Origin: Bradyrhizobium jicamae
Lineage (GTDB): Bacteria; Pseudomonadota; Alphaproteobacteria; Rhizobiales; Xanthobacteraceae
Reading direction: 5' to 3'
Length of the DNA: 51,624 bases
NCBI RefSeq assembly: GCF_018130215.1
Contig: NZ_JAFCKQ010000058.1
Span: 1-51,624, forward strand
Shown: positions 1 through 10,002 of the stretch, one piece after another
How positions within the stretch are numbered: position 1 is the first letter of the stretch
Layout of the letters: each line of letters begins with the position of its first letter
Notes under the pieces: model-generated
Seen by the model: only the letters and a program-made list of their open reading frames with translations
Database searches by the model: none
Told to the model about the DNA's origin: nothing
Program-made: the position numbers and the translations under genes

Positions 1-410
1 GAGGGGCGCTCGCGATCGTCACGAACGTGGTGGTGGGATGCGGTGGACGCTGCATGCGTGACTGACGAGAGCGCATGAGGCGGACGGCGAAATCGTGCAG
101 GCCTGACGCCCTGGTGGCAGGTGTCTCATCAGCGAGGGCAATGTCTCTCGCTGGCGACGGTGACAAAAAAGCCCAGTCTCGCCGGGGAGAGCACGTATAA
201 GCCGTAACCCATCGCGCAGGGAAAGCCGGGTTGTTCCCGGTTACACCTGAGGTCCTACCCCCGTGCTTTCTACATTGCACGGGGCCCATGGGTGCGATCG
301 GCACCCGGCTTTCCCTGCGCCCTCTGCTTGAGGAGAGGGTGAAACGAGAGGCAGACCTCGGACGGATCATGTCGCGAGAATGCGAATGTGCGTCCTGATC
401 CAAGAGCCGT
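1..410. repeat. Dispersed intergenic repeat with long palindrome
   Basis: No convincing gene lies in the first 500 bases. The stretch contains a perfect 18-bp inverted repeat (GCGCAGGGAAAGCCGGGT at 214-231, complement at 303-320) enclosing a second perfect 8-bp inverted repeat (CCCCGTGC at 259-266, GCACGGGG at 277-284). A transcript would fold into a long two-level hairpin. From memory, the surrounding text, including the run about AAAGCCCAGTCTCGCCGGGG before the palindrome, matches a high-copy intergenic element of Bradyrhizobium and Rhodopseudomonas genomes. The inverted repeats are seen directly. The family assignment is recollection and the element ends are approximate. Confidence 0.6.
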
Positions 411-509
411 CATCGCCGGACGCGTGGCAGCCAGTTCCTGCGGAGCTTGCAAAGCAGGAACTCTCGAAGGATGGTTAGGCGGTCCGCAACCTCACCCGAA
501 GGATTCGCC

Positions 510-1703
510 GTGCCCGTCGACACCCAAGCCGCTACCGACCGCCTCATGCGCTTCCTCTCCGTCGAGGGTGTCACCGGAAAGGAGGCGGCGATCGGACGCG
601 AGCTTACCGCTGCGTTGAAGGGCGTTGGCGTGCCGGCGGGGGCGATCCGCCTCGATGACGCCAACACGCGCATTCCCGTTCCGACGGAGACCGGCAACCT
701 CATTGTCGATCTGCCCGGCCGCGGCGCGCTGCACAACCAGCCGCGGATCCTGTTCATGACGCATATGGACACCGTCCCGCTATGCGCCGGGGCGAAGCCC
801 AGGGTTGCGCGGCGCAAGATCGTCAACGATGCGAAGACCGCGCTCGGCGGCGACAATCGCGCAGGCTGCGGCGTCCTCGTCACGCTGGCGGCCGAGCTGG
901 CGAAGCAGAAGCTCGATCATCCGCCGATCACGCTGCTGTTCTGCGTGCGCGAGGAGAGCGGGCTTTGGGGCGCGCGCCACGTCAAGACCGCCGAGCTCGG
1001 CTCGCCGGTCATGGCCTTCAACTACGACGGCGGCTCTGCCTCCAATGTCACGATCGGCGCCGTCGGTGCGGATCGCTGGCAGGTCGAGATTATCGGCCGC
1101 GCCTCGCATGCCGGTGTCGCGCCCGAACGCGGCATCAGCTCGACCATGATCCTCGCGCTGGCGCTCGCCGACGTGAAGGCGCATGGATGGTTCGGCAAGG
1201 TGGTCAAGGGCAAGCGGCAGGGCACCAGCAATGTCGGCCCCGTCACCGGCGGGGAGGGACGACCGGCCGGCGACGCCACCAATGTCGTCACCGACTACGT
1301 GCATGTGCGCGGCGAAAGCCGCAGCCATGACGGCAAGTTCTTCAAGGAGATCACCAGGGCCTACAAGGCAGCATTCGAGAACGCCGCAAAACGCGTCAAG
1401 AACAGCGACGGCAAGTCCGGCCGCATCAAGTTCAAGGCCGAAACCGATTACCATCCGTTCCGCATGAAGGACAGTCTGCCGGTGGTCAAACGCGCGGTCG
1501 CGGGAGTCTCCGGGATCGGTGGGACGCCGGTGATCCGATCTGCGAGTGGCGGACTTGATGCGAACTGGATGGTTCGCCACGGCGTCCCGACCGTGACCTT
1601 CGGCGCCGGGCAGAACGAGCCGCACACGATCGACGAGTGGATCAATCTCGACGAGTACGATCGCGCGTGTGCGCTCGCGGTCCAGCTCGCGACGATGCGG
1701 TGA
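510..1703 (+). CDS. M20 family metallopeptidase (peptidase T-like)
   Basis: This is a probable cytoplasmic two-zinc exopeptidase of the M20 family, related to tripeptide aminopeptidase PepT (397 aa). The metal and catalytic residues are in order: THMDTVP (His85, Asp87), GGDNRAGCG (Asp115), EESG (Glu148 catalytic, Glu149 metal) and a final HTIDEW His near residue 372. The central insert with SHAGVAPERG and RGESRSHD is the dimerisation domain usual for the family. A GTG start at 510 was preferred because GAAGGA lies 7 bases upstream. In-frame ATG 471 and TTG 447 would add 13 or 21 residues with no ribosome site. It stands alone. A role in peptide or ureido-substrate hydrolysis cannot be separated by sequence. 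Confidence 0.85.
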   Translation: MPVDTQAATDRLMRFLSVEGVTGKEAAIGRELTAALKGVGVPAGAIRLDDANTRIPVPTETGNLIVDLPGRGALHNQPRILFMTHMDTVPLCAGAKPRVARRKIVNDAKTALGGDNRAGCGVLVTLAAELAKQKLDHPPITLLFCVREESGLWGARHVKTAELGSPVMAFNYDGGSASNVTIGAVGADRWQVEIIGRASHAGVAPERGISSTMILALALADVKAHGWFGKVVKGKRQGTSNVGPVTGGEGRPAGDATNVVTDYVHVRGESRSHDGKFFKEITRAYKAAFENAAKRVKNSDGKSGRIKFKAETDYHPFRMKDSLPVVKRAVAGVSGIGGTPVIRSASGGLDANWMVRHGVPTVTFGAGQNEPHTIDEWINLDEYDRACALAVQLATMR

Positions 1704-1718
1704 ACTCCGGCTGGGATG

Positions 1719-1873
1719 CTAGAGCATGATCCGGAAAAGTGTGCAGCGGTTTTTCATCGCGACAAACGCGGAACGCGTTTGCGCGGAGATCATGCTCAAA
1801 CAAGGAGCTGCGGAGATCATGCTCAAACAAGGAGCTAAAGCGCGATGACGATTCAGCCTTGTCTCATCGCGCT
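1719..1873. repeat. Bradyrhizobium-type intergenic palindromic element
   Basis: This spacer carries the motifs AGAGCATGATCCGGAAAAGTG, ATCATGCTCAAACAAGGAGC and AAAGCGCGATGACGATTC, recognisable from memory as an intergenic element repeated many times in Bradyrhizobiaceae. A 27-bp unit is perfectly duplicated in tandem (1783-1809 and 1810-1836). A related element in the opposite orientation lies at 10001-10082 (GCATGATC...GGATCATGC and TCATCGCGCTTCAG). The element lies between the convergent M20 gene and SDR gene and could serve as a transcript end, which is inference. Confidence 0.6.
1783..1836. repeat. Perfect 27-bp tandem duplication
   Basis: Two identical 27-base units, each beginning GCGGAGATCATGCTCAAAC and ending AAGGAGCT, sit head to tail at 1783-1809 and 1810-1836 inside the intergenic element. 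A perfect duplication implies a recent slippage or recombination event, or a locus prone to copy-number change. Confidence 0.9.
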
Positions 1874-2632
1874 TCAGACCCAGCCGCCGTCGACGATGTA
1901 GTTCTGGTTGGTGCAGGCGCCGCTATCGTCGGCCGCAAAGAACAGGACGACGCGGGCGATGTCATCGGGCACCAGCTTGCGCTTGATGCATTGGCGCTGC
2001 ATGAGTTCGGCCTCGCCTTCAGGCGTCAGCCACATGTCCTGCTGCCGTTGCGTCATGATCCATCCGGGCAGGATTGAATTGACCCGCACGTTGTTCGGCC
2101 CGAGATCGCGCGCGAGCCCACGGGTCAGGCCCTGAACCGCAGATTTGGCGGTGGTGTAGCAGGGCATGTTGCCCTGGCCGATCACCCAGCTCACCGAGCC
2201 CATGTTGACGATCGAGCCGCCTCCCGCCCGGATCATGTCAGGCGCGACCGCCTGAGCGGCAAAGAACTGGTGCTTCAGATTGACGGCGATCCGCTCGTCC
2301 CAGAATTCCGGCGTGACTTCCTCGATCGTGTGACGGTCGTCGCGGGCCGCGTTGTTGATCAGGATGGTGATCGGCCCGAGCGCCTCGCGGACACCTGCGA
2401 TCGCGCGTCTCAGGGCATCGATGTCGCGCAGATCGGCGTGCTCGAACCGCGCGCTGGCCTGCGCGGGCAGGCTGGCCAGCAGCTGCTTGGAGGCATCCGC
2501 GTCGATGTCGATGAAACCGACCCGCGCGCCCTGGTTGACGAACTGGCGGACGATGGCTTCGCCGATGCCGGAGCCTCCGCCGGTCACCAGCACAGTGCGG
2601 TCCTTGAGGCTTGGGTAGATGGCGCCCTGCAT
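1874..2632 (-). CDS. SDR family sugar dehydrogenase (XylB-like)
   Basis: This is a classical short-chain dehydrogenase/reductase of 252 aa. It shows the TGGGSGIG nucleotide loop (residues 17-24), NNAA at 93-96, catalytic Ser148 region (GSVSW) and Tyr159-x3-Lys163. Distinctive stretches (AIYPSLK at the start, DDRH near 98, FWDERIAVNLKH near 110, and the VDGGW end) resemble, from memory, the Caulobacter NAD-dependent D-xylose 1-dehydrogenase XylB. Oxidation of a pentose or related aldose to its lactone is therefore the best guess. ATG 2632 is chosen because GAGAGG lies about 8 bases upstream; an in-frame upstream extension lacks one. It sits just downstream of the ROK regulator on the same strand, beside two sugar transporters, which fits the role. 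Confidence 0.85.
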   Translation of the reverse strand: MQGAIYPSLKDRTVLVTGGGSGIGEAIVRQFVNQGARVGFIDIDADASKQLLASLPAQASARFEHADLRDIDALRRAIAGVREALGPITILINNAARDDRHTIEEVTPEFWDERIAVNLKHQFFAAQAVAPDMIRAGGGSIVNMGSVSWVIGQGNMPCYTTAKSAVQGLTRGLARDLGPNNVRVNSILPGWIMTQRQQDMWLTPEGEAELMQRQCIKRKLVPDDIARVVLFFAADDSGACTNQNYIVDGGWV

Positions 2633-2702
2633 TTGGCATCCTCTCGATATGCGCCTGACGGCGTCGGTTGCGTAGTTGCGGCTCACGTAAGGGCCGCGGG
2701 TT

Positions 2703-3974
2703 TCACTCGGTCGTTTCCATGTGGCTTCGGTCGACGACCCGCAGGGTCCGCCGCATCATGCCATCGACGATTGCCGCCGACTCGCTGGGGCGCAAGTGTA
2801 TCGCCGTGGACTTGAGCAGCCATGGCAACACCGCCTGATCGAGCCGCTCCTCGTAGGCGCGGCGCATCATGTCGAAGGCCTGCAGGCCGGGACCCGCGAG
2901 AATGACATGATGCGGGCGCAGCACCGATATCGTCACGGCGACCGCCTCCGCAAGCGCGCGGCCTGCCTGCTGGAACAAGTGCTCGAGGCGAGGATCGCCG
3001 CCCAGCGCTCGCTCGCGCAGCAGCGCCATCTGTGCCTCGGACGGCTGCTGCGAGACTGCCGGCGGCAGGTCGAGAAAGGCGCGGGCATCGCGGTAGAGCG
3101 CATAGTCGGCGAGATAGGCCTCGATGCAGCCGCGCTGACCGCAGCGGCACTGCGGACCGTTGGGCGCCAGCTTGACATGGCCGATCTCGCAGCCTGCGTC
3201 GGCACCCCAGCGCGCTTCACCGTCGACGACGATGCCCATCCCGACGCCGTGGCCGACCATGATCGTGGCCGAGAGGCCCTGCGCCAGTGCCGGGTCCGAG
3301 GCTACGACGGCCAGCGCAACCGCGACGGCGTCGTTGGCCATCACGACCTCGACGCCGAATGCCTGGCGAAGCGGCCTCGCCAGATCGACTTCGGTGATCG
3401 ACAGCGCCGGACTCCACAGATGTCGGCCGGTTTCGGCGTTGACGATGCCCTGCAGCGCAATGCCGATTCCCAGCAGCCGGTGCCGCGGGGTGGAGGTCGC
3501 GTCGAGCATGGCGTCGATCTGCGCGATCACGAGATCGCACAACGTGTCTGCGTCGAGGGCGCGCGTCGCGAGTGCGAACCGCGCTTGCGCCAAGCCGGCG
3601 CCGCTGAAATCCGCGATCAGCGTCTCAATCAGGTTCATGCGGACCGACACCGCGATGATGCGGCCAAACTCGGGGTTCAGATTGAGCAGGACCGCCGGCC
3701 GGCCACGGCGACGGCCACCCAGTCCATCCGCATCCTCTTCGTCGGAATCGTCGGGCCACGTTGCCGCCGCTCCGGCTTCGGCCTCGCACAGCAGTTCTTC
3801 GGCCATCATCTTCGATGTTATGGCGGAAATGGCCGGGAAGCTCAGCCCCGTGCTGCGTGCAAGCTCCACGCGCGGCAATGGCCCCTGGCGTCGAAGGACC
3901 TCGACGAGGCGGCCGCGGTTCGATCCACGAGCTACGCTCGAAGTACGTCTCGTCGGCTCAGGCTGCTCATCCAT
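2703..3974 (-). CDS. ROK family transcriptional regulator (NagC/XylR type)
   Basis: A 423-aa regulator with an N-terminal winged helix-turn-helix (about 20-62, RGSNRGRLVEVLRR then PRVELARSTGLSFPAIS) and a C-terminal ROK sugar-kinase-like domain. The ROK zinc site is complete: His266 (EIGHVKL), then Cys276, Cys278 and Cys283 in CRCGQRGCIE. An acidic, glycine-rich linker at 70-92 (DDSDEEDADG then GGRRRGR) between the domains is unusual. It is divergent from the sugar ABC operon starting at 4214 and is the natural candidate repressor of that operon and of the sugar dehydrogenase downstream. The effector sugar is unknown. Confidence 0.92.
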   Translation of the reverse strand: MDEQPEPTRRTSSVARGSNRGRLVEVLRRQGPLPRVELARSTGLSFPAISAITSKMMAEELLCEAEAGAAATWPDDSDEEDADGLGGRRRGRPAVLLNLNPEFGRIIAVSVRMNLIETLIADFSGAGLAQARFALATRALDADTLCDLVIAQIDAMLDATSTPRHRLLGIGIALQGIVNAETGRHLWSPALSITEVDLARPLRQAFGVEVVMANDAVAVALAVVASDPALAQGLSATIMVGHGVGMGIVVDGEARWGADAGCEIGHVKLAPNGPQCRCGQRGCIEAYLADYALYRDARAFLDLPPAVSQQPSEAQMALLRERALGGDPRLEHLFQQAGRALAEAVAVTISVLRPHHVILAGPGLQAFDMMRRAYEERLDQAVLPWLLKSTAIHLRPSESAAIVDGMMRRTLRVVDRSHMETTE

Positions 3975-3982
3975 GTCGGCTT

Positions 3983-4006
3983 ATTAATTCGATCCGTGAA
4001 ATTAAT
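3983..4006. promoter_or_regulatory. Candidate ROK operator (inverted repeat)
   Basis: ATTAATT at 3983-3989 and AATTAAT at 4000-4006 form an inverted repeat with 10 bases between the arms, in an A+T-rich patch 9 bases upstream of the ROK start codon. ROK repressors of the NagC type commonly bind A/T-rich inverted repeats. Binding here and autoregulation are inferred from position and symmetry. Confidence 0.45.
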
Positions 4007-4106
4007 CAACGTGTATAAGACAGACGAATGTCGAAACGCGCAGCCAACCACGCCATGTTGGACCGAAGATTCTATTCAAGATGGTGAATATCAATCAAGA
4101 ACAGCC

Positions 4107-4134
4107 TTGACTGGCCATTTTGTTCCGCTAATTT
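4107..4134 (+). promoter_or_regulatory. Candidate sigma-70-type promoter for sugar ABC operon
   Basis: TTGACT (4107-4112) and TAATTT (4129-4134) are separated by 16 bases in the A+T-rich divergent spacer, about 80 bases upstream of the binding-protein gene. It is the best -35/-10 pair by eye in the 239-base gap between the ROK gene and the ABC operon. The start of transcription is not proven. Confidence 0.4.
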
Positions 4135-4213
4135 GTTCAGCTCATAAATAAAATACAGGCGTCATGAGCGCCGTACGGGAATCCCCGTCAGGGGGTGCGA
4201 AAGGGAGGTGCAG

Positions 4214-5179
4214 ATGAAGGGCTCAATGAAGAAGTTGATCGTGCCACTGCTGGCGAGCGTAGCCGCGCTCACGATGGCCACGGGCTTGGCACAGGCGCAG
4301 CAGAAGAAGACCATCGCGCTGGTGACCAATGTCGCGGCGGACTTCTGGACCATTGCCGGGCGCGGACTCGAGAAGGCGCAGAAAGAGCACCCGGACTACG
4401 ATATCCAGTTGATCGTCACCAACGAAGGCACCGCGGCGGGCCAGCGGCGCGAGTTGGACGACCTGCTCGTGCGCGGGGTCGCCGGTATCTCCATCTCCGT
4501 CGACGACGCGCCGCACGCAACCGAAGAACTCAACAAGGTCGCGGCCAAGACCGTGTTGATCACGACGGATAGCGACGCCCCGCAGAGCAAGCGTCTCGCC
4601 TATATCGGCACCGACAACGTCGCGGCCGGGCGGCAGGCAGGCGAGGAGATCAAGAAGGCGCTGCCGAGCGGCGGCAAGATCGCCTTGTTCGTCGGAACGA
4701 TGGACGCCGACAACGCCCGCGAGAGGGTGCAGGGCATCAAGGAAGCGATCGCCGGCACCAAGGTCGAACTGGTCGACGTGTTCACCGACCAGGTGGACTT
4801 TGCCAAGGCCAAGGCGAACATGGAGAACGTGCTCGTCAAATATCCCGACATCGCGCTGTTGTCCGGCTTGTGGAGCTACGAAACGCCACTGATCTATGAC
4901 GCGGTGAAGGCGGCGGGCAAGGCCGGTAAGGTGAAGATCGTCGGTTTCGACGAGGACCAGCGGACACTGCGGGGCGTTGCCGACGGCACGATCGAATCGA
5001 CGGTTGTGCAGCAGCCCTACGAGTTCGGCTATCTCTCCGCCACCAACATCATCAAGACGCTGAACGGCGACAAGTCCTGGATCCCGGCGGACGGCAAACT
5101 GATCGTGCCGACCAAGGTGATCAGCAAGTCCAACGTTGCGGAGTTCACGGCACAGCTGAAGGACCTGTTGAAGAAGTGA
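4214..5179 (+). CDS. Sugar ABC transporter substrate-binding protein (RbsB type)
   Basis: A periplasmic binding protein of the RbsB/Peripla_BP_4 class (321 aa). It has a Sec signal peptide (MKGSMKKLIVPLLASV, cleavage predicted after AQA near 28) followed by a mature start KKTIALVTNVAADFW. Internal signatures are DDLLVRGVAGISISV, LAYIGTDNVAAGRQAGE and KIVGFDEDQRTLRGVADG, typical of pentose/hexose binders with opposing Rossmann lobes. ATG 4214 is preceded by GGGAGGTG. GTG 4208 and ATG 4226 are alternatives. It is the first gene of an SBP-ATPase-permease operon beside a sugar dehydrogenase and a ROK repressor. The exact sugar cannot be read from sequence. Confidence 0.92.
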   Translation: MKGSMKKLIVPLLASVAALTMATGLAQAQQKKTIALVTNVAADFWTIAGRGLEKAQKEHPDYDIQLIVTNEGTAAGQRRELDDLLVRGVAGISISVDDAPHATEELNKVAAKTVLITTDSDAPQSKRLAYIGTDNVAAGRQAGEEIKKALPSGGKIALFVGTMDADNARERVQGIKEAIAGTKVELVDVFTDQVDFAKAKANMENVLVKYPDIALLSGLWSYETPLIYDAVKAAGKAGKVKIVGFDEDQRTLRGVADGTIESTVVQQPYEFGYLSATNIIKTLNGDKSWIPADGKLIVPTKVISKSNVAEFTAQLKDLLKK

Positions 5180-5194
5180 ATTCAGTGTGCTGAC

Positions 5195-5221
5195 CGCCCG
5201 GCTGCCACAGGCAGCCGGGCG
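5195..5221 (+). terminator. Intercistronic hairpin after binding-protein gene
   Basis: CGCCCGGCTGC (5195-5205) and GCAGCCGGGCG (5211-5221) form a perfect 11-bp stem with a 5-base loop, 15 bases after the binding-protein stop. No T run follows, so it is more likely a 3' stabiliser or partial attenuator that raises binding-protein level over ATPase and permease, as known for other ABC operons, than a full terminator. Confidence 0.7.
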
Positions 5222-5243
5222 TTGTGCGGAGAGGAAACGCCAA

Positions 5244-6766
<1,523 letters not shown>

Positions 6767-6770
<4 letters not shown>

Positions 6771-7828
6771 TGAAGAAGGAACTCGGCCTTTTTCTGCTGC
6801 TGGCGGTGATCTCCGCCATCACGGGCGCGATCAATCCGGCCTTCCTGTCGTGGGTGAACCTGCTGAACATGGCCAATCTGATCGGGCTGTTCGGCGTGTT
6901 CGCGCTGGGCGAGGGGCTCGTGATCATCACAGGAGGCATCGATCTTTCGCTCGGCTCGATGTTCGCGCTGCTTGGCGTCGTCTTCATCGATCTTCTGACG
7001 ACCTATGAGATTTTTTGGCCCTTCGCGCTTCTGCTGGTCCTGCTGGCCGGATTGGCGCTCGGGGCCATCCAGGGTTTCCTGATCACGCGGCTGAAAATGC
7101 AGCCCTTCATCGTGACGCTGTGCGGGCTGCTGATCTATCGCGGCGCTGCGCGCTACTATACGAGCGATTCGACGCGCGGCTTCGGCTACGGTGACGAGGC
7201 CAGCACGCTGAGCAACATCGCCTCCGGCAACATCGCGGGCATCCCGAACACCTTCATCTTCCTGATCATCCTGGCGCTGATCCTCGGCGTGCTGCTGCAC
7301 CGCTCGGTCTACGGGCGCTGGCTCTATGCCGTGGGCAAGAACGAGGAAGCGGCGCGCTTCTCCGGCATCAGCACAAATATCGTGATTGCGACCGCCTACA
7401 TCATCAGCGGCGGGCTCGCCGGGGTCTCAACCGTCTTATTCGTGTTCTATACCAACTCGGTCTCTCCGAGTTCTTTCGGCAATTTCTACGAGCTCTATGC
7501 GATCGCGGCGGCCGTCCTCGGGGGGTGCAGCCTGCGCGGCGGCGAGGGCTCGATCCTCGGCATCGTGCTGGGGACGGCGTTGCTGCAGGTGCTGCAGAAC
7601 CTCGTGAATATCCTGGGCATCCCCAATTCCCTGAACTTCGCCGTGATGGGGACGGTGATTCTGGTTGGCGTGCTGGCGGATCAGCAGTTGCAGGCCCGTC
7701 GTCGCCGCAAGGCGGCGCTGGCCGGCCTGGCCCGCACGACGCCAAAGCCGACGCTTGGGCAGGGAAATCAGAATACGTCAGTGCGCGGCGCGACTGCATT
7801 GCCAACGAGCACGGGCGATCATGCATGA
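6767..7828 (+). CDS. Sugar ABC transporter permease (RbsC type)
   Basis: A 353-aa inner-membrane permease of the BPD_transp_2 class, with about ten hydrophobic segments. The family loops ITGGIDLSLGSMFAL (about 47-61) and AAVLGGCSLRGGEGS near 250 are both present. The start overlaps the ATPase stop (ATGA); a second ATG three bases on is equally possible. The C-terminus is extended by about 40 polar residues (QARRRRKAALAGLARTT onward), longer than usual for RbsC and probably a cytoplasmic tail. It ends the SBP-ATPase-permease operon. Confidence 0.92.
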
Positions 7829-8155
7829 CATCTCGATAACGAGAAGGCGCGACGAGGCGCTCCAGATCTGGTCGCTGCTACCGGGGTCAGGGAACAAGCG
7901 GAGGGCTTCGAACGCAAGTTCAGGGACACTTCTACCTAAGACCGAGAATGCCTGGGTCTTTGGAGCGCTCTCCGTGGTACACTTCTGACGTGCCAGCGGT
8001 CCGTTCGGATCGGAAAGCTGAACGGCTCCAACGCGAAAAATCCATGCATGCCCGTACGCGGGCATCCCGAGCCCGGGTTCGATCCGCTACCGCGCGCCGG
8101 ACGCCAGGACTATCTGGAATGGCTGGTGAACCAGCACGTCTGAGCGAGGCCAACC
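7829..8155. other. 327-base spacer between two sugar ABC operons
   Basis: No recognised gene lies here. A weak hairpin, AAGACC (7938-7943) with GGTCTT (7955-7960) followed by TTGG, may end the upstream operon. From 8048 an open frame of 31 codons reads to a TGA at 8141-8143. Its coding-like tail (RAGRQDYLEWLVNQHV) looks like the C-terminus of some protein, so it may be a gene remnant. No family was recognised. The next gene starts 12 bases after that stop. Confidence 0.4.
8048..8143 (+). pseudogene. Possible C-terminal gene remnant (31 codons)
   Basis: The short frame from ATG 8048 encodes MPVRGHPEPGFDPLPRAG followed by RQDYLEWLVNQHV and stops 12 bases before the next ATPase gene. Its codon choice (CTG, GTG, CAG, GAC) is like a real alphaproteobacterial coding end, and the frame stays open further upstream to about 7980 without a good start. 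It may be the last part of a lost sugar-metabolism gene, a tiny leader peptide or chance. No function is assigned. Confidence 0.25.
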
Positions 8156-8920
8156 ATGGTAACCCCTCACGCTGCCGGGCAACCGGTCCTAGAGTTGACC
8201 GGTATCGGCAAGGAGTTCGGTGCGATCCGCGCGCTGCATGGTGTCGACATGCAGGTCTTCCCCGGAGAGGTGGTCGGGCTGATGGGTGACAATGGCGCGG
8301 GCAAGTCGACGCTCGTCAAGATCATCGCCGGCAATTTCCGGCCGAGCCATGGCGAGATCCGCTTCGCCGGCAATGCGGTCCATTTCAGCCGTCCGATCGA
8401 TGCCCGCGCAGTCGGAATCGAGGTGGTCTACCAGGACCTCGCGCTCGCCGATAATCTCACGGCGGCGGCCAACGTCTTCCTCGGCCGGGAGCTCAAACGA
8501 AAGGTTGGTCCGTTCACCTTGCTCGATCACAAGGCGATGGCGGCGCGCGCGCTGGAGTTGTTTGGCGAGTTGCGCTCGGAGACCCGTCCGCACGACCTCG
8601 TCAAGCAGATGTCGGGCGGCCAGCGCCAAGCGGTCGCGATCGCGCGGACGCGGCTCTCCAACGCCAAGCTGGTGATGATGGACGAGCCGACGGCCGCGAT
8701 CTCGGTCCGCCAGGTCGAGCAGGTCCTGGGCCTGATCCATCGTCTGAAGGAGCAGGGCGTCGCCGTCATGCTGATCTCGCACCGCATGCCCGACGTGTTC
8801 GCGGTTTGCGACCGCGTCGTCGTCATGCGCCGCGGCGAGAAGCGTGCCGACAAGGCGGTCGGCGACACCAGCCCCGAGGAAGTCACCTCCCTCATCACGG
8901 GAGCGAAGGAGGCTGCGTGA
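8156..8920 (+). CDS. Sugar ABC transporter ATP-binding protein, single domain (FrcA-like)
   Basis: A 254-aa ATPase with one nucleotide-binding domain: Walker A GDNGAGKST (about 43-51), Q-loop VVYQDLAL, signature MSGGQRQAVAIAR, Walker B LVMMDEPTAAIS and switch His in LISHRM. Sugar importers of this class usually have fused double ATPases. A single domain points to the fructose FrcA subgroup, where it works as a homodimer. The stop overlaps the permease start by one base (TGATG), showing tight coupling. It begins an ATPase-permease-SBP operon distinct from the one ending at 7828. Confidence 0.92.
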   Translation: MVTPHAAGQPVLELTGIGKEFGAIRALHGVDMQVFPGEVVGLMGDNGAGKSTLVKIIAGNFRPSHGEIRFAGNAVHFSRPIDARAVGIEVVYQDLALADNLTAAANVFLGRELKRKVGPFTLLDHKAMAARALELFGELRSETRPHDLVKQMSGGQRQAVAIARTRLSNAKLVMMDEPTAAISVRQVEQVLGLIHRLKEQGVAVMLISHRMPDVFAVCDRVVVMRRGEKRADKAVGDTSPEEVTSLITGAKEAA

Positions 8921-10002
8921 TGGCCACGCCCCTGGAATCTCCCATCACCTTCACCAATGTCAGCAAGGCCAAATGGTGGCAGAGCGGTTTCTTTGCGTCG
9001 CAGACCGGCTACGTCCTGCTCGCGCTGGTGGTTCTGTTCGTCGTGATGAACTTCGCCAGCCCCTATTTCCTCACCGAGGGCAACATCCAGAACGTGGCCA
9101 AGAATTTCTCCTTCATCGCCATCGCCGCGCTCGGTGTGACGTTCATCATCATCACGGGCGGCATCGACCTCTCGGTCGGCTCGATGATGTGCTTTTCCGC
9201 GATGATCACGTCGATGGTCATGACCGGCCTCTCGACACCGGGCATGCCTGGTGCGTCATGGTTCGTGCATCTTGCCGCCGACGGCAAGACCGTGGTCGCC
9301 AACGTGCCGGGCTTAATTCTGCTGATTTCCGTCCTCTCGGGGCTCGGCGTCGCACTGATCGTAGGCCTCGTCAACGGCTTCTGCATCGCCGTGCTCGGGC
9401 TGTCGCCCTTCGTCACCACGCTCGGCATGCTCTCGATCGTGCGCGGGCTCTGCTACGTCGTCTCTAACGGCCGCGGCAGTTTTCCCGGCGGACCGGACGC
9501 CGATTACTTCTACGCGCTGACCTCGGGCAATGTGCTCGGGATGCCGGCTCCGTTCATCTATCTCGTGATCCTCGCGATCGCGATGGGGATCGTGCTGCAC
9601 CACAGCAGTTTCGGTCGCCACGTCTTTGCGCTGGGCGGCAACGAGAAGGCGGCCGAGCTGACCGGCATACCGGTTGTTCGGGTGAAGATCGAGGTCTATG
9701 TGATCGGCGCGCTTGCGGCCGGTCTGCAGGGCATCATCATCTCCGGCTGGCTGGGATCGGCGCCGGCCAACATGGCGACGTCCTACGAGCTCAACGTGAT
9801 TGCGGCCGCGGTCATCGGCGGTGCCAATCTCGCCGGGGGGCTCGGCGGCCCGCTCGGAGCCATCGTCGGCTGCGTGTTGCTCGAGGTGATCCGCAACGGC
9901 CTCGTGCTTGCGCAGGTCAACTCCTACTGGCAGCAGACCCTGGTGGGCGTGATCATCATCCTGGCGGTGCTGGTCGATCGCGTACGCTCGCGCATGGCCT
10001 GA
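8920..10002 (+). CDS. Sugar ABC transporter permease (FrcC-like)
   Basis: A 360-aa polytopic inner-membrane permease of the RbsC/FrcC class. It shows ITGGIDLSVGSMMCF near 73-87 and a second loop AAAVIGGANLAGGLGGP near 300. An insert around 105-125 (TPGMPGASWFVHLAADG) between early membrane helices is longer than in RbsC and would be periplasmic. ATG 8920 has GGAGG 8 bases upstream inside the end of the ATPase gene. An upstream in-frame extension from 8806 lies wholly inside that gene and is rejected. It pairs with the single-domain ATPase and the binding protein at 10175. Confidence 0.92.
   Translation: MATPLESPITFTNVSKAKWWQSGFFASQTGYVLLALVVLFVVMNFASPYFLTEGNIQNVAKNFSFIAIAALGVTFIIITGGIDLSVGSMMCFSAMITSMVMTGLSTPGMPGASWFVHLAADGKTVVANVPGLILLISVLSGLGVALIVGLVNGFCIAVLGLSPFVTTLGMLSIVRGLCYVVSNGRGSFPGGPDADYFYALTSGNVLGMPAPFIYLVILAIAMGIVLHHSSFGRHVFALGGNEKAAELTGIPVVRVKIEVYVIGALAAGLQGIIISGWLGSAPANMATSYELNVIAAAVIGGANLAGGLGGPLGAIVGCVLLEVIRNGLVLAQVNSYWQQTLVGVIIILAVLVDRVRSRMA

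Noticed and set aside
2721..4151. 476-codon plus-strand frame opposite the ROK regulator
   Set aside because: The minus strand encodes the helix-turn-helix and the zinc motif of ROK proteins; the plus frame has neither.
8060..8090. GGTTCGATCC looks like the T-loop of a tRNA
   Set aside because: The five bases on either side do not pair, and no acceptor stem, D-arm or anticodon arm could be found around it.
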